Shown here one piece after another: positions 1 through 58,621 of a stretch of 64,000 nt of DNA. Source of the DNA: Amoebidium appalachense. Its lineage: Eukaryota > Ichthyosporea. Under the pieces are notes generated by a model. The model was not told the DNA's origin. It worked only from the letters and a program-made list of their open reading frames with translations, and did not search any database. The stretch spans positions 3,720,001 to 3,784,000 of the forward strand of contig CAVNZM010000001.1 in NCBI GenBank assembly GCA_963693365.1, written 5' to 3'. How positions within the stretch are numbered: position 1 is the stretch's first letter; each line of letters starts with the position of its first letter. A program made the position numbers and the translations under genes.

Positions 1-12190
<12,190 letters not shown>

Positions 12191-13559
12191 TTTATACGAA
12201 GAACACCCTGCAGCAAGGCATCAACTAAAAAATAATTCTACAATGGTGGTGTGCGTGTGTGCGAGGAAACAGCAACACACAGGCTACAACCAGAAAGGAC
12301 TAGTTAAAGAAAAACCCAAAAACTAGATTCATACTTCTTTTTTAGCAGATAAAAAGCAGACCCGTGTATATATTGATAGTTCCCTCGCACCTTGTGCTTC
12401 CCTTCGTGTGGTGTTGCTTATATGCGGCAAAGAGTATACTTCTGATGCCAGTGGCTGCTATTAGAGTACTATGAATGATGTAGACAACCACATGTATAAA
12501 GGCTCCAACCTAAACCTTGGCCGATCTAAGTTTCATGAATTGTATGTAGTGAGGCTATTTTGTTGACTGCCACGGAGTCATTAAGTGGTGCAGATCTGAA
12601 CGCTCTAAAGCTTTCAAGTTCTGTTTCCGAATATTTCTCTCACAGGCTTTCTGCAAACTCTTGCCACTAAACACCTGGCTGAGTAAGACTTTTTAAACAA
12701 TATTGTATGTTGTAGTTGTTGCTGCTTTTTGTCACTCAGCTTTCTCCGTTTTTTCTTCTCCGTGTCTCTCTCTTCTGTTGCACACCAAGACAGCTTACAC
12801 AGAGAGCCTCAGTCGTTCCGTGGCCCACAGTGTCTGTGCGCCAAAACGAAAGTAACGAGACTCACTTATCATGGGGGGTTCCTTTTTGAACCCATATTTT
12901 CAACTGATAGAATAATTATAGCTATTGAAGATTACCAAAATGGTGGGTGTTTTACACTTACCATCTGAGTTATGCTGATCATGGTGGTGAGGTCTTGACC
13001 AATAGCAAGCGACTCGAGTGCTACATGGATCTGTACGAATTTCCCGAAATAGAAAGCAAATCGAACACCGCTATTTATTACCATATAAAGAAAGCGCACC
13101 AGGCTCCGGATACCACCACGCAGCAAGGCACGCAACTTCATGATCCATGATCAGCGTTCCTCTCACCTTGACGGTAGTCACGGCACACGCGGCCACTAGA
13201 ACGGCCCCCTGAACACAGAGGGCCGTGTTCAGAGGGCCGTGCCACTAGACGGGCTATTATATACTGAAATGAACAGGCATGAGCAGGTCGTATTCGCGGC
13301 TATGCTACATGTGCAGCACCTTGGTTCACCAAGAAAATGAGCTGAGCGTTTGGTACAACATTTCCTGCGTGATGTCCAAGAAGCGCAGGGCTCTCTTATA
13401 ATAGACCATTTTGCAATCTTGCTTGTTGCTGGGGCCCATGCCAGGTATCATACACCGCTTATATACCTCAAACGTTTACTTCACCTTCTACACATCCATA
13501 CTAAGAGATAGATTAGAAACTAAGAGATAGAAAAGAAACACGTCAAACTACCACGGCCG
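12191..13559. other. Intergenic region between kinase 5' end and methyltransferase 3' end
   Basis: No convincing exon was found in this 1.37-kb stretch. It should hold the kinase promoter, since the kinase ATG is at 12190 on the minus strand, and the terminator of the methyltransferase gene. It is free of the long microsatellites that fill the introns. It contains the 40-bp foldback at 13201-13240. Confidence 0.6.
13192..13249. repeat. Foldback hairpin flanked by 9-bp direct repeats
   Basis: Two 16-bp arms (13201-13216 and 13225-13240) are inverted repeats with one mismatch around an 8-base spacer. Immediately outside them lies the perfect direct repeat GCCACTAGA (13192-13200 and 13241-13249). 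The layout resembles a tiny insertion with a target-site duplication. Confidence 0.7.
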
Positions 13560-14943
13560 TTACAAACGTGGTTGGTTAGCTACCGGCATAGCCGCCAATG
13601 CCTTTCCTTGCTCTGATTTCGAACACAAAAAGTCACAATAGCTGCAGTCCCTTCTAGTTCTCTTTCTAATCGTTGACTTCTTTAGTCGGTACAATGTGAT
13701 GCCTTCCCCTTTTCCTGTCGTGTGCTTGATTGTGCTTACATCGAAATGCGGTTCCAATAAATGCCAGAAATGCTGCTCCTGCTCACTACGTAGTTGGTGT
13801 GCCATGATGACCCGTGTAGTGGTGCCACACAGAGCGGCTAGGGTCTCCACCAGCGGCTGAAAAAGCTCCTCTATGTAGATGATATCTGCAAGGATTAAGA
13901 TGAGAGGGTTTAAATCAGCGGGAAGAAAGTTGACAACAGCACTCTTGGCTGTTAGTGGCTGTTATTATAGGTACGGAAGCAGACATACTGTACGGAGGAA
14001 GTACCACAGGCAAGCTCCACACACACGTAGAAAGTATTATGATTTTTCCGAGCCCCTCAGCGATCAGTTATCAATCCTTCAAAACATAAGCTTGGCAGAA
14101 CCACGGATGCATTGTGGGGAGAGTTGCCTTTGGGCGTGCACCTGCCGTGCTCTAAATAATAACATGTTCGCGAAAGATTTTCTTCCATCGACTCTACCAG
14201 GTAAAAAGAGTGCAAGCAGCCACCCCAGCCAGCCAACAGCTCGAAAAAAGCAGTGGAAGGTTCTTTCCTACCTGAACCAATTATTACGTCCGGAGTCGAA
14301 AACTGTGAAACGTCTTCCGTACCCCACAGCAGACGCTTTGCCTCACACCGCTGCTTTATATCAGGGTTGAGTTGTATGTTTGCATTCAGCAGCGCTACAC
14401 CGTCTTCCTTGTCTGCAACAGAACACAAGGGGACAAGGTAGTAATATGCACAACATCAGAAGTTATGGTGTGGTTTAGCTAAAAGCACTAAAGGTTTTTG
14501 TACACAGATTCACATCGGGAATGTGAAGGCGCAAATTTTGTTCCCACATATTCGAGGTGTCAGTTGTGGTTAGACAGGAGTACAAGGTGGAGAAGGGGAG
14601 TGAGGAATGGGCTCGAAAATAAGATGAAGACGATGTAAAACAGAGGCACTGGAGGGAGAAGGGGAGTGAAAGGGGAAACAAGGAGGGAAGTATGGATGTG
14701 CCTGGGGTTTTGAGGCTCACCTGTTAGTATTACGCTTTGTGCCCCAAGATAGGCAGCTGCCAAAGCACCCAAGCCGCACCCACTACCAAGCTCGATAATT
14801 CTCTTTCCAGCGATTGTCTTTGGGTTTTTAGCAAAGTACTCGATCATGGTGTGGCATGATGGCCACAGGACGCCAATGACTGGGAGATCATCCCGTTCTT
14901 GGTAGTAGACCGTGTTTGAGATTCCAACGGGGTATTGCTTCAT
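13560..14943 (-). CDS. METTL21-like protein-lysine methyltransferase
   Basis: Three exons (14943-14721, 14412-14272, 13885-13560) join in phase to give 229 residues. The start chosen is the first ATG, giving MKQYPVGISNTVYYQERD. The protein is a seven-beta-strand, SAM-dependent methyltransferase. It shows VLWPSCHTMIEYF in the position of the METTL21-family pre-motif I helix, motif I ELGSGCGLGALAAA, the acidic loop VILTDKEDG, and DIIYIEELF, which corresponds to the D-I-I/V-Y-L-E-E motif used by METTL21 enzymes to methylate lysines of chaperones and translation factors. The Trp in VLWPS and the last beta-strand region HTTGKGEGITLYRLKK also fit. The C-terminus is basic with several cysteines, beyond the usual family end. 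Exact substrate cannot be read from sequence. It could also be another METTL21-23 relative. Confidence 0.85.
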
Positions 14944-16608
14944 TCTGCCTTCTTTCACTTGTATGTTTTAGCTTAGTTATGTCTGCACCTAGTTCAGCAG
15001 TCGGTTGGTTTCATCGAGAGTTTGGAATACGTTGGCGCTGCGTCAGGCTTTCGCACGGTGCGTTGGCTCGTCCACTGCGCTGTGCAACTGTCTTCTTGCT
15101 GGTAAAATGGTAAGTCTGGGTAGGCTAACGTTAACGGTGCTCAGCTGCCGGGAATCTGCGAAGTGGGGTAATTTTTGCTTGCTTTGAATATACCACTTCG
15201 ACTTCGTAAGAAACTCTGCCAGCACGCGCATCGACCTTGGCTTCCACGAAAGATGATACTGCTCAGTGAACAGTGATTTCACAAAGCACGAACTCGTTTG
15301 CAGACCAGCTTTGTGCCACTCCGCTGAAGCGAGCTACTGTACAGGTCTCGGGAGTGCACGTGCGCCGGGATAACGTAATCGCGGATAAAAACGGCGAACA
15401 CGGCCGTGGTTGAACAAAACACAAACGCACTTCAAGTCAGTTGAATGTACCGTTATGTATGTAGCACCGTTGGGCAGACCCACATACTGAATGTGTTTTG
15501 AAAGTATGAGCTTTTACGAAGACTCCGCTTTGACACTTCCAGGGCCGCAGGGACCGATAAAGAAGCAGAACTTTGTACACACAATGCACCTACTGCAGCG
15601 ATTATTATATTAGTTGGCTTTTCAAATAAGGGATATATAAAAACTCAAATTTAAATCTCACAGCAGAACCAAGCCCACCGACTACCAATTTATCCAAAGG
15701 TACACCCTCACACACATGCACCATACGGATGGCAGCAAGCGCCTGCACACACGCACCCGTGCGAGCACACACCCATACACTGAACACACATCACACCTAC
15801 AAGCACCCACAAAGTACACAGTAGCTGTTAGACAGTACCATTGCATATGACGATGGGGCTGTGAATTCTAACAGGCCTCTAGATCTTGCTGTGCTGCTGT
15901 AGATGATATATACTTGCATGTCAGCATCATGGTCAAGGTATCAACACAATTTTGTCTACAGCACAGTACAAATGCACGTGCTCTCAGTGCAGACTTCGCC
16001 TGTACTTGTGTGCCCGAGCTCCACATTGGTGCCATTAGTATCTACACAGCTTGCCTGTTTGGTTTTTCTTTTTTTTTGCGTGAAAGCTAGTCGTGCACAT
16101 CAACCGTCTCAAGGTGAACAGTCCCACCCACAGCAACTTCTGTAAAAAATATAACCTTGGGCCTGTTCTGGCCCCTCTACTCGGACCCCCCCCCCCCCCC
16201 CCCCCCCCCCCCCTTTTCTGTTCAAGGGACACACGTGAGTTGGGTTTCGTCGACGTGGCAAAAAGCTGGATCTGTTTTAAACTTTTAAACTTAACTGCTT
16301 GATGCCCTCTTTATTTGGTTGCAGCACCAAGTAGTCAGTAAAGCACAGAACATGATTCAGTTGCTTCTGTGCTTAGCGTCTAGCACCATACAAACACATA
16401 CCATGATCACCAAATTTAAAAGCAACACAAGGTCCCTGAGTGTGAGTGACTGTGTGTGTGTGTGTGTGTGTGTTGGGGGGGTGGGGGGAAGGGGGGGAAA
16501 GGGGGGAGGGGGGAGGGGGGGCGGGGGGATTGGTGCACGCGCCTGTATGGACCAGAAATCAAAGAACATTTAGAATTATTGTTTAATGCAGGGCCAGAGC
16601 AACCAATC

Positions 16609-16651
<43 letters not shown>

Positions 16652-16953
16652 ACCTCTCCCCCCGGCCCGCTCCCTCCCTCCCTCCCTCCCCCTCTCCCTC
16701 CCAAATACCTACCTACCGAGACACCCAACCCCACCACCTGGTCCAGAATCAAACACAAAAAAAAAAAAAAAAGAGAGAAGAAATACAAATCAAACCGTTA
16801 AACGAACTCACCCAGTCCCTCCCCAATACACACCATACAATTGATATGTTTGGTCCACTAGGCCCACATGAATACCCCCACGCTGTATTACCCTGCCTGC
16901 ATCCATACCCATCCCACCACACCCACACTAATTTAATCCCCTGCATGAGCTAA
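14944..16953. other. Intergenic region between methyltransferase start and RTF1 end
   Basis: This 2.0-kb stretch should hold the methyltransferase promoter and the RTF1 3' region. Short open frames are present but lack codon conservation signs or splice partners. A C-run occurs at 16189-16213, a GT-G tract at 16452-16527 and a C-run at 16613-16650, followed by a short poly-A tract at about 16757-16771. Confidence 0.5.
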
Positions 16954-29475
<12,522 letters not shown>

Positions 29476-30195
29476 GTTGCCGTTCTGCCCTGTCTCTACG
29501 TATCAGTGGGTTATCAACAAGCAAAAGCCAGGATTATATGCTCTGTGTGTGCGGCTAAGAGCTTATCTTACTCTTGGTTTGCGACCTATGTTTACCAAGC
29601 AAGGTTAGTGCTCTGATGTGACGTCCGGTACTAGATGGTTGGTAAGGGCAAGGGCATGCCCCGGCACACACGCACACCAAATACAAGCTTTAGGCCCCGC
29701 TTAGTGCCAAGCACGAGCGAGCTATTAAATTCAGACTGGCACACACCTTGTATAATACGTGGCTGTGTCCTTCCCTCCCGAGTTACAACTCTCTCAGACC
29801 TGCCGCGGCTCGGTGCTCTGAATGGCCCGGCCGCTTTGTTCCAGTCTCAGCTGTCTCAGTGACGTCAGAGATGGGTCAATAGACCCCAATACATATTTCT
29901 AATATTCAGATAGTTTCTGCCCCGAGAGTCACGAAATGTCGCCTTGGTTACGTGGGGTTTTATACCTTTGCTTTTTGGGTGGCTCACGGTGAGTCAGAGA
30001 AAGACAGCCTTCACTTTGACGTGAGGAATGATTACAAAAGGTGGATGAGAGTGTGTGTAGCTTTGTGAAATGCCATAGCTTTGCTGTAGAAAAGCCCCAG
30101 ACTTTTATACACGCACACCTCTTTGAAGTCCATCTATTCCTGCTGCTGCAGATAAACACATATACACCCCTTCTCCACTCTTTTATCCCTTGAAG
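29476..30195. promoter_or_regulatory. Divergent promoter region of RTF1 and the DUSP-like gene
   Basis: The two start codons (29475 minus and 30196 plus) are 720 bp apart and point away from each other. The segment is unique sequence without microsatellites, in contrast to both flanks, as expected for a shared promoter. No TATA box was identified with confidence. Confidence 0.6.
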
Positions 30196-30623
30196 ATGGT
30201 GCGTTTCTTTGTGGGCCGCAAGCAGCCCGGGTCAACGGTGCTTCTTTCTGAGGCCCACCATGTTGTCGAGGTTCCTCCGTATGTGCCCCCCCCCACCCCC
30301 CTACCCCCCCCCTCCCCCCGACCCCCCCTCCTCCTCCCCGGCCTCTCCGTCTCTCGGCACGCGTCTTTCCTTGTTCCAGCTATAACATGCATTTCCCCCA
30401 AATGTTGTGTAGATGGTAAAGGTAAAAAGATGAATCAGGGCACAGGTCCAACTATGAGGGAAAGCACACAAATAGTATGTTTGTTATAGGGAAATCTCAG
30501 TTATTGTGCACACACGCAATGTGCCCAAGCATGCAAGTCCACACAGACAGACACGTCCGTGCTAATGTAGACTCACACACATACACATACATATACTCAC
30601 ACACATGCACACACAAACACACC

Positions 30624-30673
<50 letters not shown>

Positions 30674-30788
30674 AAACACGCACACACACACACACAGAGA
30701 GAGAGAGACACATACACACACACACACACACACGCACATGCACAGAAGTTCATACAGGCACGCACACACGCACACAGACACACTTTCA

Positions 30789-30820
<32 letters not shown>

Positions 30821-30857
30821 GAGCCCCCCTCCTCTGCCCTCCACACACACACATACT

Positions 30858-30949
<92 letters not shown>

Positions 30950-31098
30950 TTGCGAAACTTTGTGCTGTCGTTGCAGATGACGTCTTGTCATGCTTTCGCA
31001 CCTGTTGATCTCCTCTGGTGTTAGGACTCAATCTTGCCTGGTTTTAAGTTTTATTTAACACTGGTATTACACACAATCCATGTTTGCGCCAACACTCG

Positions 31099-31148
<50 letters not shown>

Positions 31149-32367
31149 CGCAGACACACGCACACACGCACACACACACACAAACACACACAGACACACA
31201 CAAACACAGACACACACATGCAGGCAGACACACACACGCACACGCTCACTCACACACACAAACACACGTGCGCGTGGGCGCACACACACACACATACACA
31301 CACACAGGCACATGCTGCCCCCCGTCACCGAGGGGTCCCTTGTGGACATGGAGCTAAGAATAGATTGGAAGGAGACGGAGGGCCGCAAGAAGGCCTTTAA
31401 GAATCTGCAACAGGAGATACTGGATTTGGCTGAGAGCGGTGCGTGTTGGTTTTTTTTTTCATTTTTCTTCCTTCTTTTTCTTTCTTTTTTTTTTTTTCCT
31501 TTTCTTTTTTTTCTTTCTTTCTTTTTTTTTTTTTTTTTTTTTTTGGGGGGGGGGGGGGGGAGGGGGGGGGGAGGGGTATATAATGACGTACTTTTATTAG
31601 TGAAGGATGAGGAAATGGTGAGCTGGGAGGGTGTTATTAAGTGCGCTCCTAGGGGAGGGGGGACGGGGTGGTGGTTTGTGTTGTGAGAAGTAGGGGGGGA
31701 GGAGGGAGGGAGGTCTCGGGTCACGTTTAGGCCCCAGGCACGTGTTTATTGTCGAACATTTTTGAGGTGTTTGGGACTACGTGGTGCCATGACATGGGGT
31801 CGTGGCGTTGGGATTGGGAGGGGGGGGGGGGGGGGGGGGGGGGGGGATGAGTTGGGGGGGGGGGGGGGGGGGGGGGGGTTGTTGGACGGTGTGGGTGGGC
31901 ACGGAGCAGCCCCGGGGGAGGGAGAGGGGGGAGGGATGGGTTGGGGGGAGGGGGGGGAGGATGGGGAGATGTGTGTGCAGGGGGGGGGGGGGGGGGGGGG
32001 GGGTTGGTAGTGTGGGTTTTGTGTGTGTGTTTTAGGGGGGGGGGGGGGGGGGGGTCGGTAGTTTTTTTCGGTTTGGGGGGTTGAAAAGGGTGAAATGTCG
32101 GGATGGGGGAGAGAGAGAGAGACCGCGGTGTCGTATGTGGAGGGCGGGGAGGAGGGGGGCGGGGGATGGGGGGGTTTGGCAGGATTGTGGATTCGGAGGA
32201 GGGCATGAGACTAACAACATGGGCTCAGACTACTTCATCAACACCCCACCAGCGCTGTGTGTCTATCCCGACACCACCGAGATACAGCCCACAGCCCTCT
32301 ACGTGCACCTCTCTAAGGAGCCCCTGAATAAGGATGTAAGCGTCTTTTTTTTTGTGTGTGTGTGTGT

Positions 32368-32441
<74 letters not shown>

Positions 32442-32598
32442 AAATTAACTCTCAGTGTTAAAGGTGGATTGAGGTTAGGATGGATAGGTGTGTGGGTGAA
32501 TGGGTTTTACGTTGTGCAAGGATGGTTGTGTCGACATGTGGCACCTTTTTATCTATTAGTTTTGTTTTTATAAATTATTTTTTTTAGTTTTTTTTTTT

Positions 32599-32639
<41 letters not shown>

Positions 32640-33110
32640 GAGGGGGGGGGGGGGGGGTAGGTGTATGACTCCATATTTGTCTCCGAAGATATCTGACCAA
32701 CGGTGGTGTCGTGGTTGGGAGGGGACGGGGGAGGGGGGGGGGGGCGGGGGGTAACTAAGGGTAGGAGTAGGTGGGCCAGAAAATGAGCACGGGCAATATC
32801 TGGCCGCGGGCGGTAGGTGGATGTGCCATGCGGCTTGGGGCTCCGGTGGCTCTGCCCCTACCTACCCTGTACTCATTCTAGACCACCCCCCTCCCCATCC
32901 CCCAACTCCCCGGTGTCTCTGCTCTTAATCTTTACGGGCTCAATATTCACTTTTGTTAACCTCTGCTTCCCTCCCCACTCGATATCCTCATGCCCGACAT
33001 GTTCCACATGCACACGTCCTTAACCACCCGCGCACAATATGCACACACACGCAAACACGTGTACATACATGTTTACGCACCCGGATACACCCATGCATGC
33101 ACATGCACTA

Positions 33111-33149
<39 letters not shown>

Positions 33150-33865
33150 GTACACACACAGGAGCTAGCCAAACTCGGTGTCAAGTACGTGCTTGAGGTG
33201 ATCGAGGGGGAGCACAGCTGCCCCTTGGACCTCCCCTACATGTACAAGCACATCGAGATGGTGGAAGGCACTAGAATCATCGACCACCTTCTGGACGAGG
33301 CCGTGGATTATATTCGTACGTGTCACTAATACTTAGTAGTCATGTGGGTGTGTGTGGGTGGGTGGGTGGGTGGGTGGGTGGGTGGGTGGGTGGGTGGGTG
33401 GGGGTGAGGGGGATGGGGGGGGGGGGGGAGAAGAGGGGGAGGGGGGGGGGGGGGGGGAAGATGTTGGAACGCTTGGTTTTGTTGTGATGGCGTTTAGGGC
33501 AGGGAGAACGGACGGTTTTTTGGGGGGGAGGGGGGCGGCGGGGGGGGGGGGGGGGGGGGGGGGGGGGGATGGGTAGAAAATGTGAGGATGGTAGGGTTTG
33601 CTGTGGTAAATAAAGGTAAGGGCAGTCAAAAGTAAGACATGAATCTCCCCTAGTAGTTCAGGTATATTCACGACCTCACCCCCCCATAAAAAGGCACTTC
33701 ATGCACAGGCACACTGCACTGCCACCCATCAACCCAATCACCTCTGGATAACTGGTTGTGTTTTATGTTTCCCGTTGGTCCCTTTGTGTCCTTTTGCTGA
33801 ACCATTCCCGGCACCTTTGCCCCAGGTCATACACATGCAGCGACGGGCGTGCACGCGCACAAGCA

Positions 33866-33937
<72 letters not shown>

Positions 33938-34577
33938 AGGGGCTGCAGACAGGCAAGGCTGTGATGCTGCACGGGCTGACTGACCCAGTGGCCTGCTTTG
34001 CCATTGCCTACTTTATGCGCTGTAGAGGGCTCAGGTTGGGCATTGCTGCAGAGCACGTGCGCAAGCGCCTCCCTGGTGTGGCCCCAAATTTCGGTACGCA
34101 GCCCCTGCCCCCTCCCAAGTTATGCATTCAAGACATCCCCTCCCCCCCCCCCCCCCCCCCTCCCCCCCCCCTCCCCCTTTCCCCCCCCCCCCTCCCCCCC
34201 CCTCCCCCCCCCCCCCCCCCCCCCCCCCCGAAGGAGAGGGGGAGATAGATAGAAGAGGCAGGGAGGTTTGGGGGGGGGGGGGGGGGGGGGGGGGTATCGG
34301 CTAAAAAGAGGACGAAGATTTCGGGGCCATTGTGTTGCATTATGATACGGGGGCGGGGGGAGTTTAGGGGGGGTGGGGGGAGGAGGGGGGAGGGGCTGCA
34401 AACATGTGTGATTGCACATTGTATTGTATCCCTTTACGCCGTGACCTACGGCCTAGTGCCCCCTGAAGGGATGGCTATGATGGAAATGTGTCTCCCCAAC
34501 CCCCATCTTCTCCCGCATCACTCTGTTGAAGACCTGGCCGTCCTTTTCCTGCATGCGTGTTCTTTTCCTATCGATTG

Positions 34578-34623
<46 letters not shown>

Positions 34624-34957
34624 AAAAAAAAAAGAACGCACACAGAATCTGCACAAACAGGTACACACACACCCACACAGACACACACACATACACACTC
34701 ACTTTTGGCCCTTCTCCTTGGCCCCCTCCCCTCCCTCTCGCCCAACGCCCCCCTCCCCCCTCCCCCCCCCCCCCCCCCTCCTCCTTCTGCTTATTATGCA
34801 TACTCTTTATGTATGGCTTGCATTCTGCATCGTGTTATCCGTTTGTTCTTGTGTACTTCGTACTTTTTGACGCATTCAAACCCCCCCCCCCCTCCTCCTT
34901 GCCCCCCTTCCCCTCTCCCCCCCTCCTCTCCCCCCCCCCCCCCCTCCCCCCAAACAA

Positions 34958-35034
<77 letters not shown>

Positions 35035-35240
35035 CAGCGTTCATCTCGCAGCTGCAGACATACGAGCAGGGTGTGTTCAGCCTGATCGACAGCACATATC
35101 TGGCCAAGTACGTCATGGAGACCCTACCAGGGTGGGATGCAACGTTGGAGGATGTGCGGAAGGCCCTAGAAGACAACAACAATGACGTGTCTAAGGCCAT
35201 GGATGTCTTGTGTCCCTCTGGCGCACGTGTGCAGCCATAG
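30196..35240 (+). CDS. Catalytically dead dual-specificity-phosphatase-like protein with UBA-like C-terminus
   Basis: Six exons (30196-30278, 31308-31438, 32199-32335, 33162-33315, 33935-34093, 35038-35240) give 288 aa with all phases matching. The third acceptor is the least certain; 32183 is an alternative but breaks the frame. From about residue 110 the order of elements is that of a DUSP domain: [15 protein letters not shown], then [20 protein letters not shown], the P-loop region [20 protein letters not shown], and [15 protein letters not shown]. In active enzymes the P-loop reads HCxxGxxR; here Cys is Gly, the Gly is Asp and the Arg is Ala, so phosphatase activity is not expected. The general-acid Asp position appears to be Glu. 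The last 40 residues ([20 protein letters not shown]) look like a UBA/CUE-type ubiquitin-binding helix bundle. The N-terminal 110 residues are not assigned. Confidence 0.82.
30600..30950. repeat. (CA)n-rich tracts in the DUSP-like gene first intron
   Basis: Three blocks of CA repeat (30600-30740, 30785-30820, 30845-30948) separated by short unique sequence. More CA-rich sequence at 31098-31307 ends exactly at the exon 2 acceptor. Confidence 0.9.
32366..32440. repeat. T-run followed by G-run in DUSP-like gene intron
   Basis: About 28 T are followed directly by about 41 G just downstream of the donor at 32335. The same T(n)G(n) layout recurs at 31521-31560 and 32583-32657 in this gene. Confidence 0.95.
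33349..33403 (+). repeat. (GGGT)n tract
   Basis: About 12 copies of GGGT on the gene-sense strand, about 35 bp after the donor at 33315. Strong potential for a G-quadruplex. Confidence 0.9.
34787..34880 (+). mobile_element. Interspersed repeat copy D (94 bp)
   Basis: This is the reverse complement of the first about 94 bases of copy B, starting CTGCTTATTATGC and ending GCATTCAAA followed by a C-run. It is in the last intron of the plus-strand DUSP-like gene, so it is again sense to its host gene. Confidence 0.85.
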
Positions 35241-36538
35241 GGGGGTGGGGGGGGTGTGGGGGGGGGAGGGGTGTGTGTGTGGGGGGGGGGGGGGGGGGGG
35301 AGGAGAGGAGGGTATGTGGTTGTCGGCTTTGTGAAAGATGGGGCGGGGAGGGAAGGTTGTGAAGTAGGAAATGGTAAATGCAGGGGGGGGAAGGGGAGGG
35401 TTCTTTTCTAACGAGCAATTCTGCACATGTGTGGAAAGTTTATCATACATAAGGTGGTGTGGCTGGTCATAAAACCAGGGCTACGCCGAATTGGAATATT
35501 GCTGAGTCGATAAATCCGCAACAACATGAGCATTTGGTGGTTTGTTTTCTTGTGTAAGGGCTCGAGGGAAAACAAACTGAGAAGAATACAAGTTGCACTT
35601 TTTTGATAGGTGAATGTGATAGTTCCCATGAAATTTCGTAGTGCTTTGCTATAAACGCCCTTTGTACATAGCTGTCTTGGGGTCCTTTTTCGACTTGGAA
35701 ATTTCGGCACGGTGTGCCAGGATATTTGAATGCCACAGGATTTTATCACGTGCAATCCGATCTACAGCAAGCACTGTAATCACCCACCCTTCCTTTCCCC
35801 CCCAACAACCACCGCCCATCACCACCACATCAAACCCAATCCTTAATGCTCCCGATAATCCCCCAGAGGGGAAAACGCTCCACAGCGTTGTATGGTACGA
35901 GCTCGAGGACAAAGTTAACATACTATTAGCTTTATATTTAGAATATGTTTTAGAGGTGCAGTATCATATCAGCGCTTGCAACTGAAAACTTTTCTACTGG
36001 TCACCCACCACGTGTTAGATTATTCCTTTTTCCTTTAAATTTCCATCCTTCCCCATATATACACGGTGGTTTCTTTGGCTTGTCCTCAAGGGGATCGAGA
36101 TGAAAGTTCACTCACCTAGTAAAACAACTCGAAGAGAGATTGCCATGTACTACTGTTGATAGTCGCATCCTCCGGCTATTGGGTTAAACCCCCCGGAAGT
36201 TTCTGTGGTGTGCGAGGGGGTGCCAGTAGCCTATGATTACATTCCCTACATAGTCTGCAGGCAAAAATACCTTTTCAGGGGCTTACGCAAAGCAAGGGTT
36301 AGGGGTGAGCATGTGGACATGTGCTGCATTCCTGCTACCTTTGAAGGTAGCTCTTGTTTTTTTTGGCCGACGAACACTTTCCCAGCTGCAGTGAAGACTG
36401 ATCACACGCCAACTCATACCCTTGAAAAAAAGAAGTAGACAGTCACTTGGTCATACGACGACTGAGGCCACAGTCGCACGTGGCTGGCTGCATTCAGGTG
36501 GGAGCAGAAGGCAGCGTGGGCAGTGTAAGGGTAACAAG

Positions 36539-36575
<37 letters not shown>

Positions 36576-37225
36576 TTGGGAGGATGGGGTTGTTGATGGT
36601 GAAGCCAAATTTGCGATCAACAATTGCAACCAGATTCATTTTAATCAAATTTCTTTTGCACCCTAATGAGGTTCACTAAGTGTCGCAGTGCATGACACGG
36701 CCACAGGCTAATGTCCAAATATATGTTCTGGCTACTGGGGTGGTGTAGCCAAATTTATAAACCCACAGAAATCGAAAGAATATTCGAAAGAAATCTCCGA
36801 TTATTTTAAGGTATGTAAACAACAAGAAGAAACCCCCTTAGAGGATGGATATATGCCACTGGCCTGGTTGCAGTGTTTTAAACTACATTCCAAAAGATGT
36901 AAATCATCCTACTCAAAACACAAGTAAGGTGCTAGTTGTGATTTAACGTCATTCTAGAGTTAAATTCGTGTCATTCCGCGCGTGTTAGTCGACAAATCAA
37001 TTTAAGTATTCCAGTCGTGTGTTTGCCGATTTTGTGCTTGCGAGTAGCGGTATTATGTCGTTACATATAAACCACACAACACAGCTAGTACTCCTGGCTT
37101 ATTCGCCACAGGCATGTATGCCTGCATATATCTGCTGTCTGTTTCATATGTGGCTGTATCAGGAGAGCATGTGCACACCATGCCATCTCTGCCTATCCCC
37201 ATGTGTGTGCATGTGTGTTTCAAAG
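35241..37225. other. Convergent intergenic region
   Basis: This 2.0-kb region lies between the stop codons of the DUSP-like gene and the myosin-Bud6 gene. Apart from G-runs at 35281-35300 and 36543-36574 it is unique sequence. Several open frames of 60-115 codons occur but none shows a recognisable domain or splice partner. Confidence 0.6.

Positions 37226-58621
<21,396 letters not shown>

Noticed and set aside
15605-15787. 60-codon open frame upstream of the methyltransferase
   Set aside because: Short, low in information and not flanked by convincing splice or start signals.
33349-33403. Internal telomere-like repeat (GGGT)n
   Set aside because: The unit is four bases, the arrays are short (about 12 copies) and lie within introns; more likely a G-rich microsatellite.
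35641-36438. Open frames of 77-115 codons in the convergent intergenic region
   Set aside because: No domain, no splice partners and no start context that stands out; they fall between two clear stop codons.
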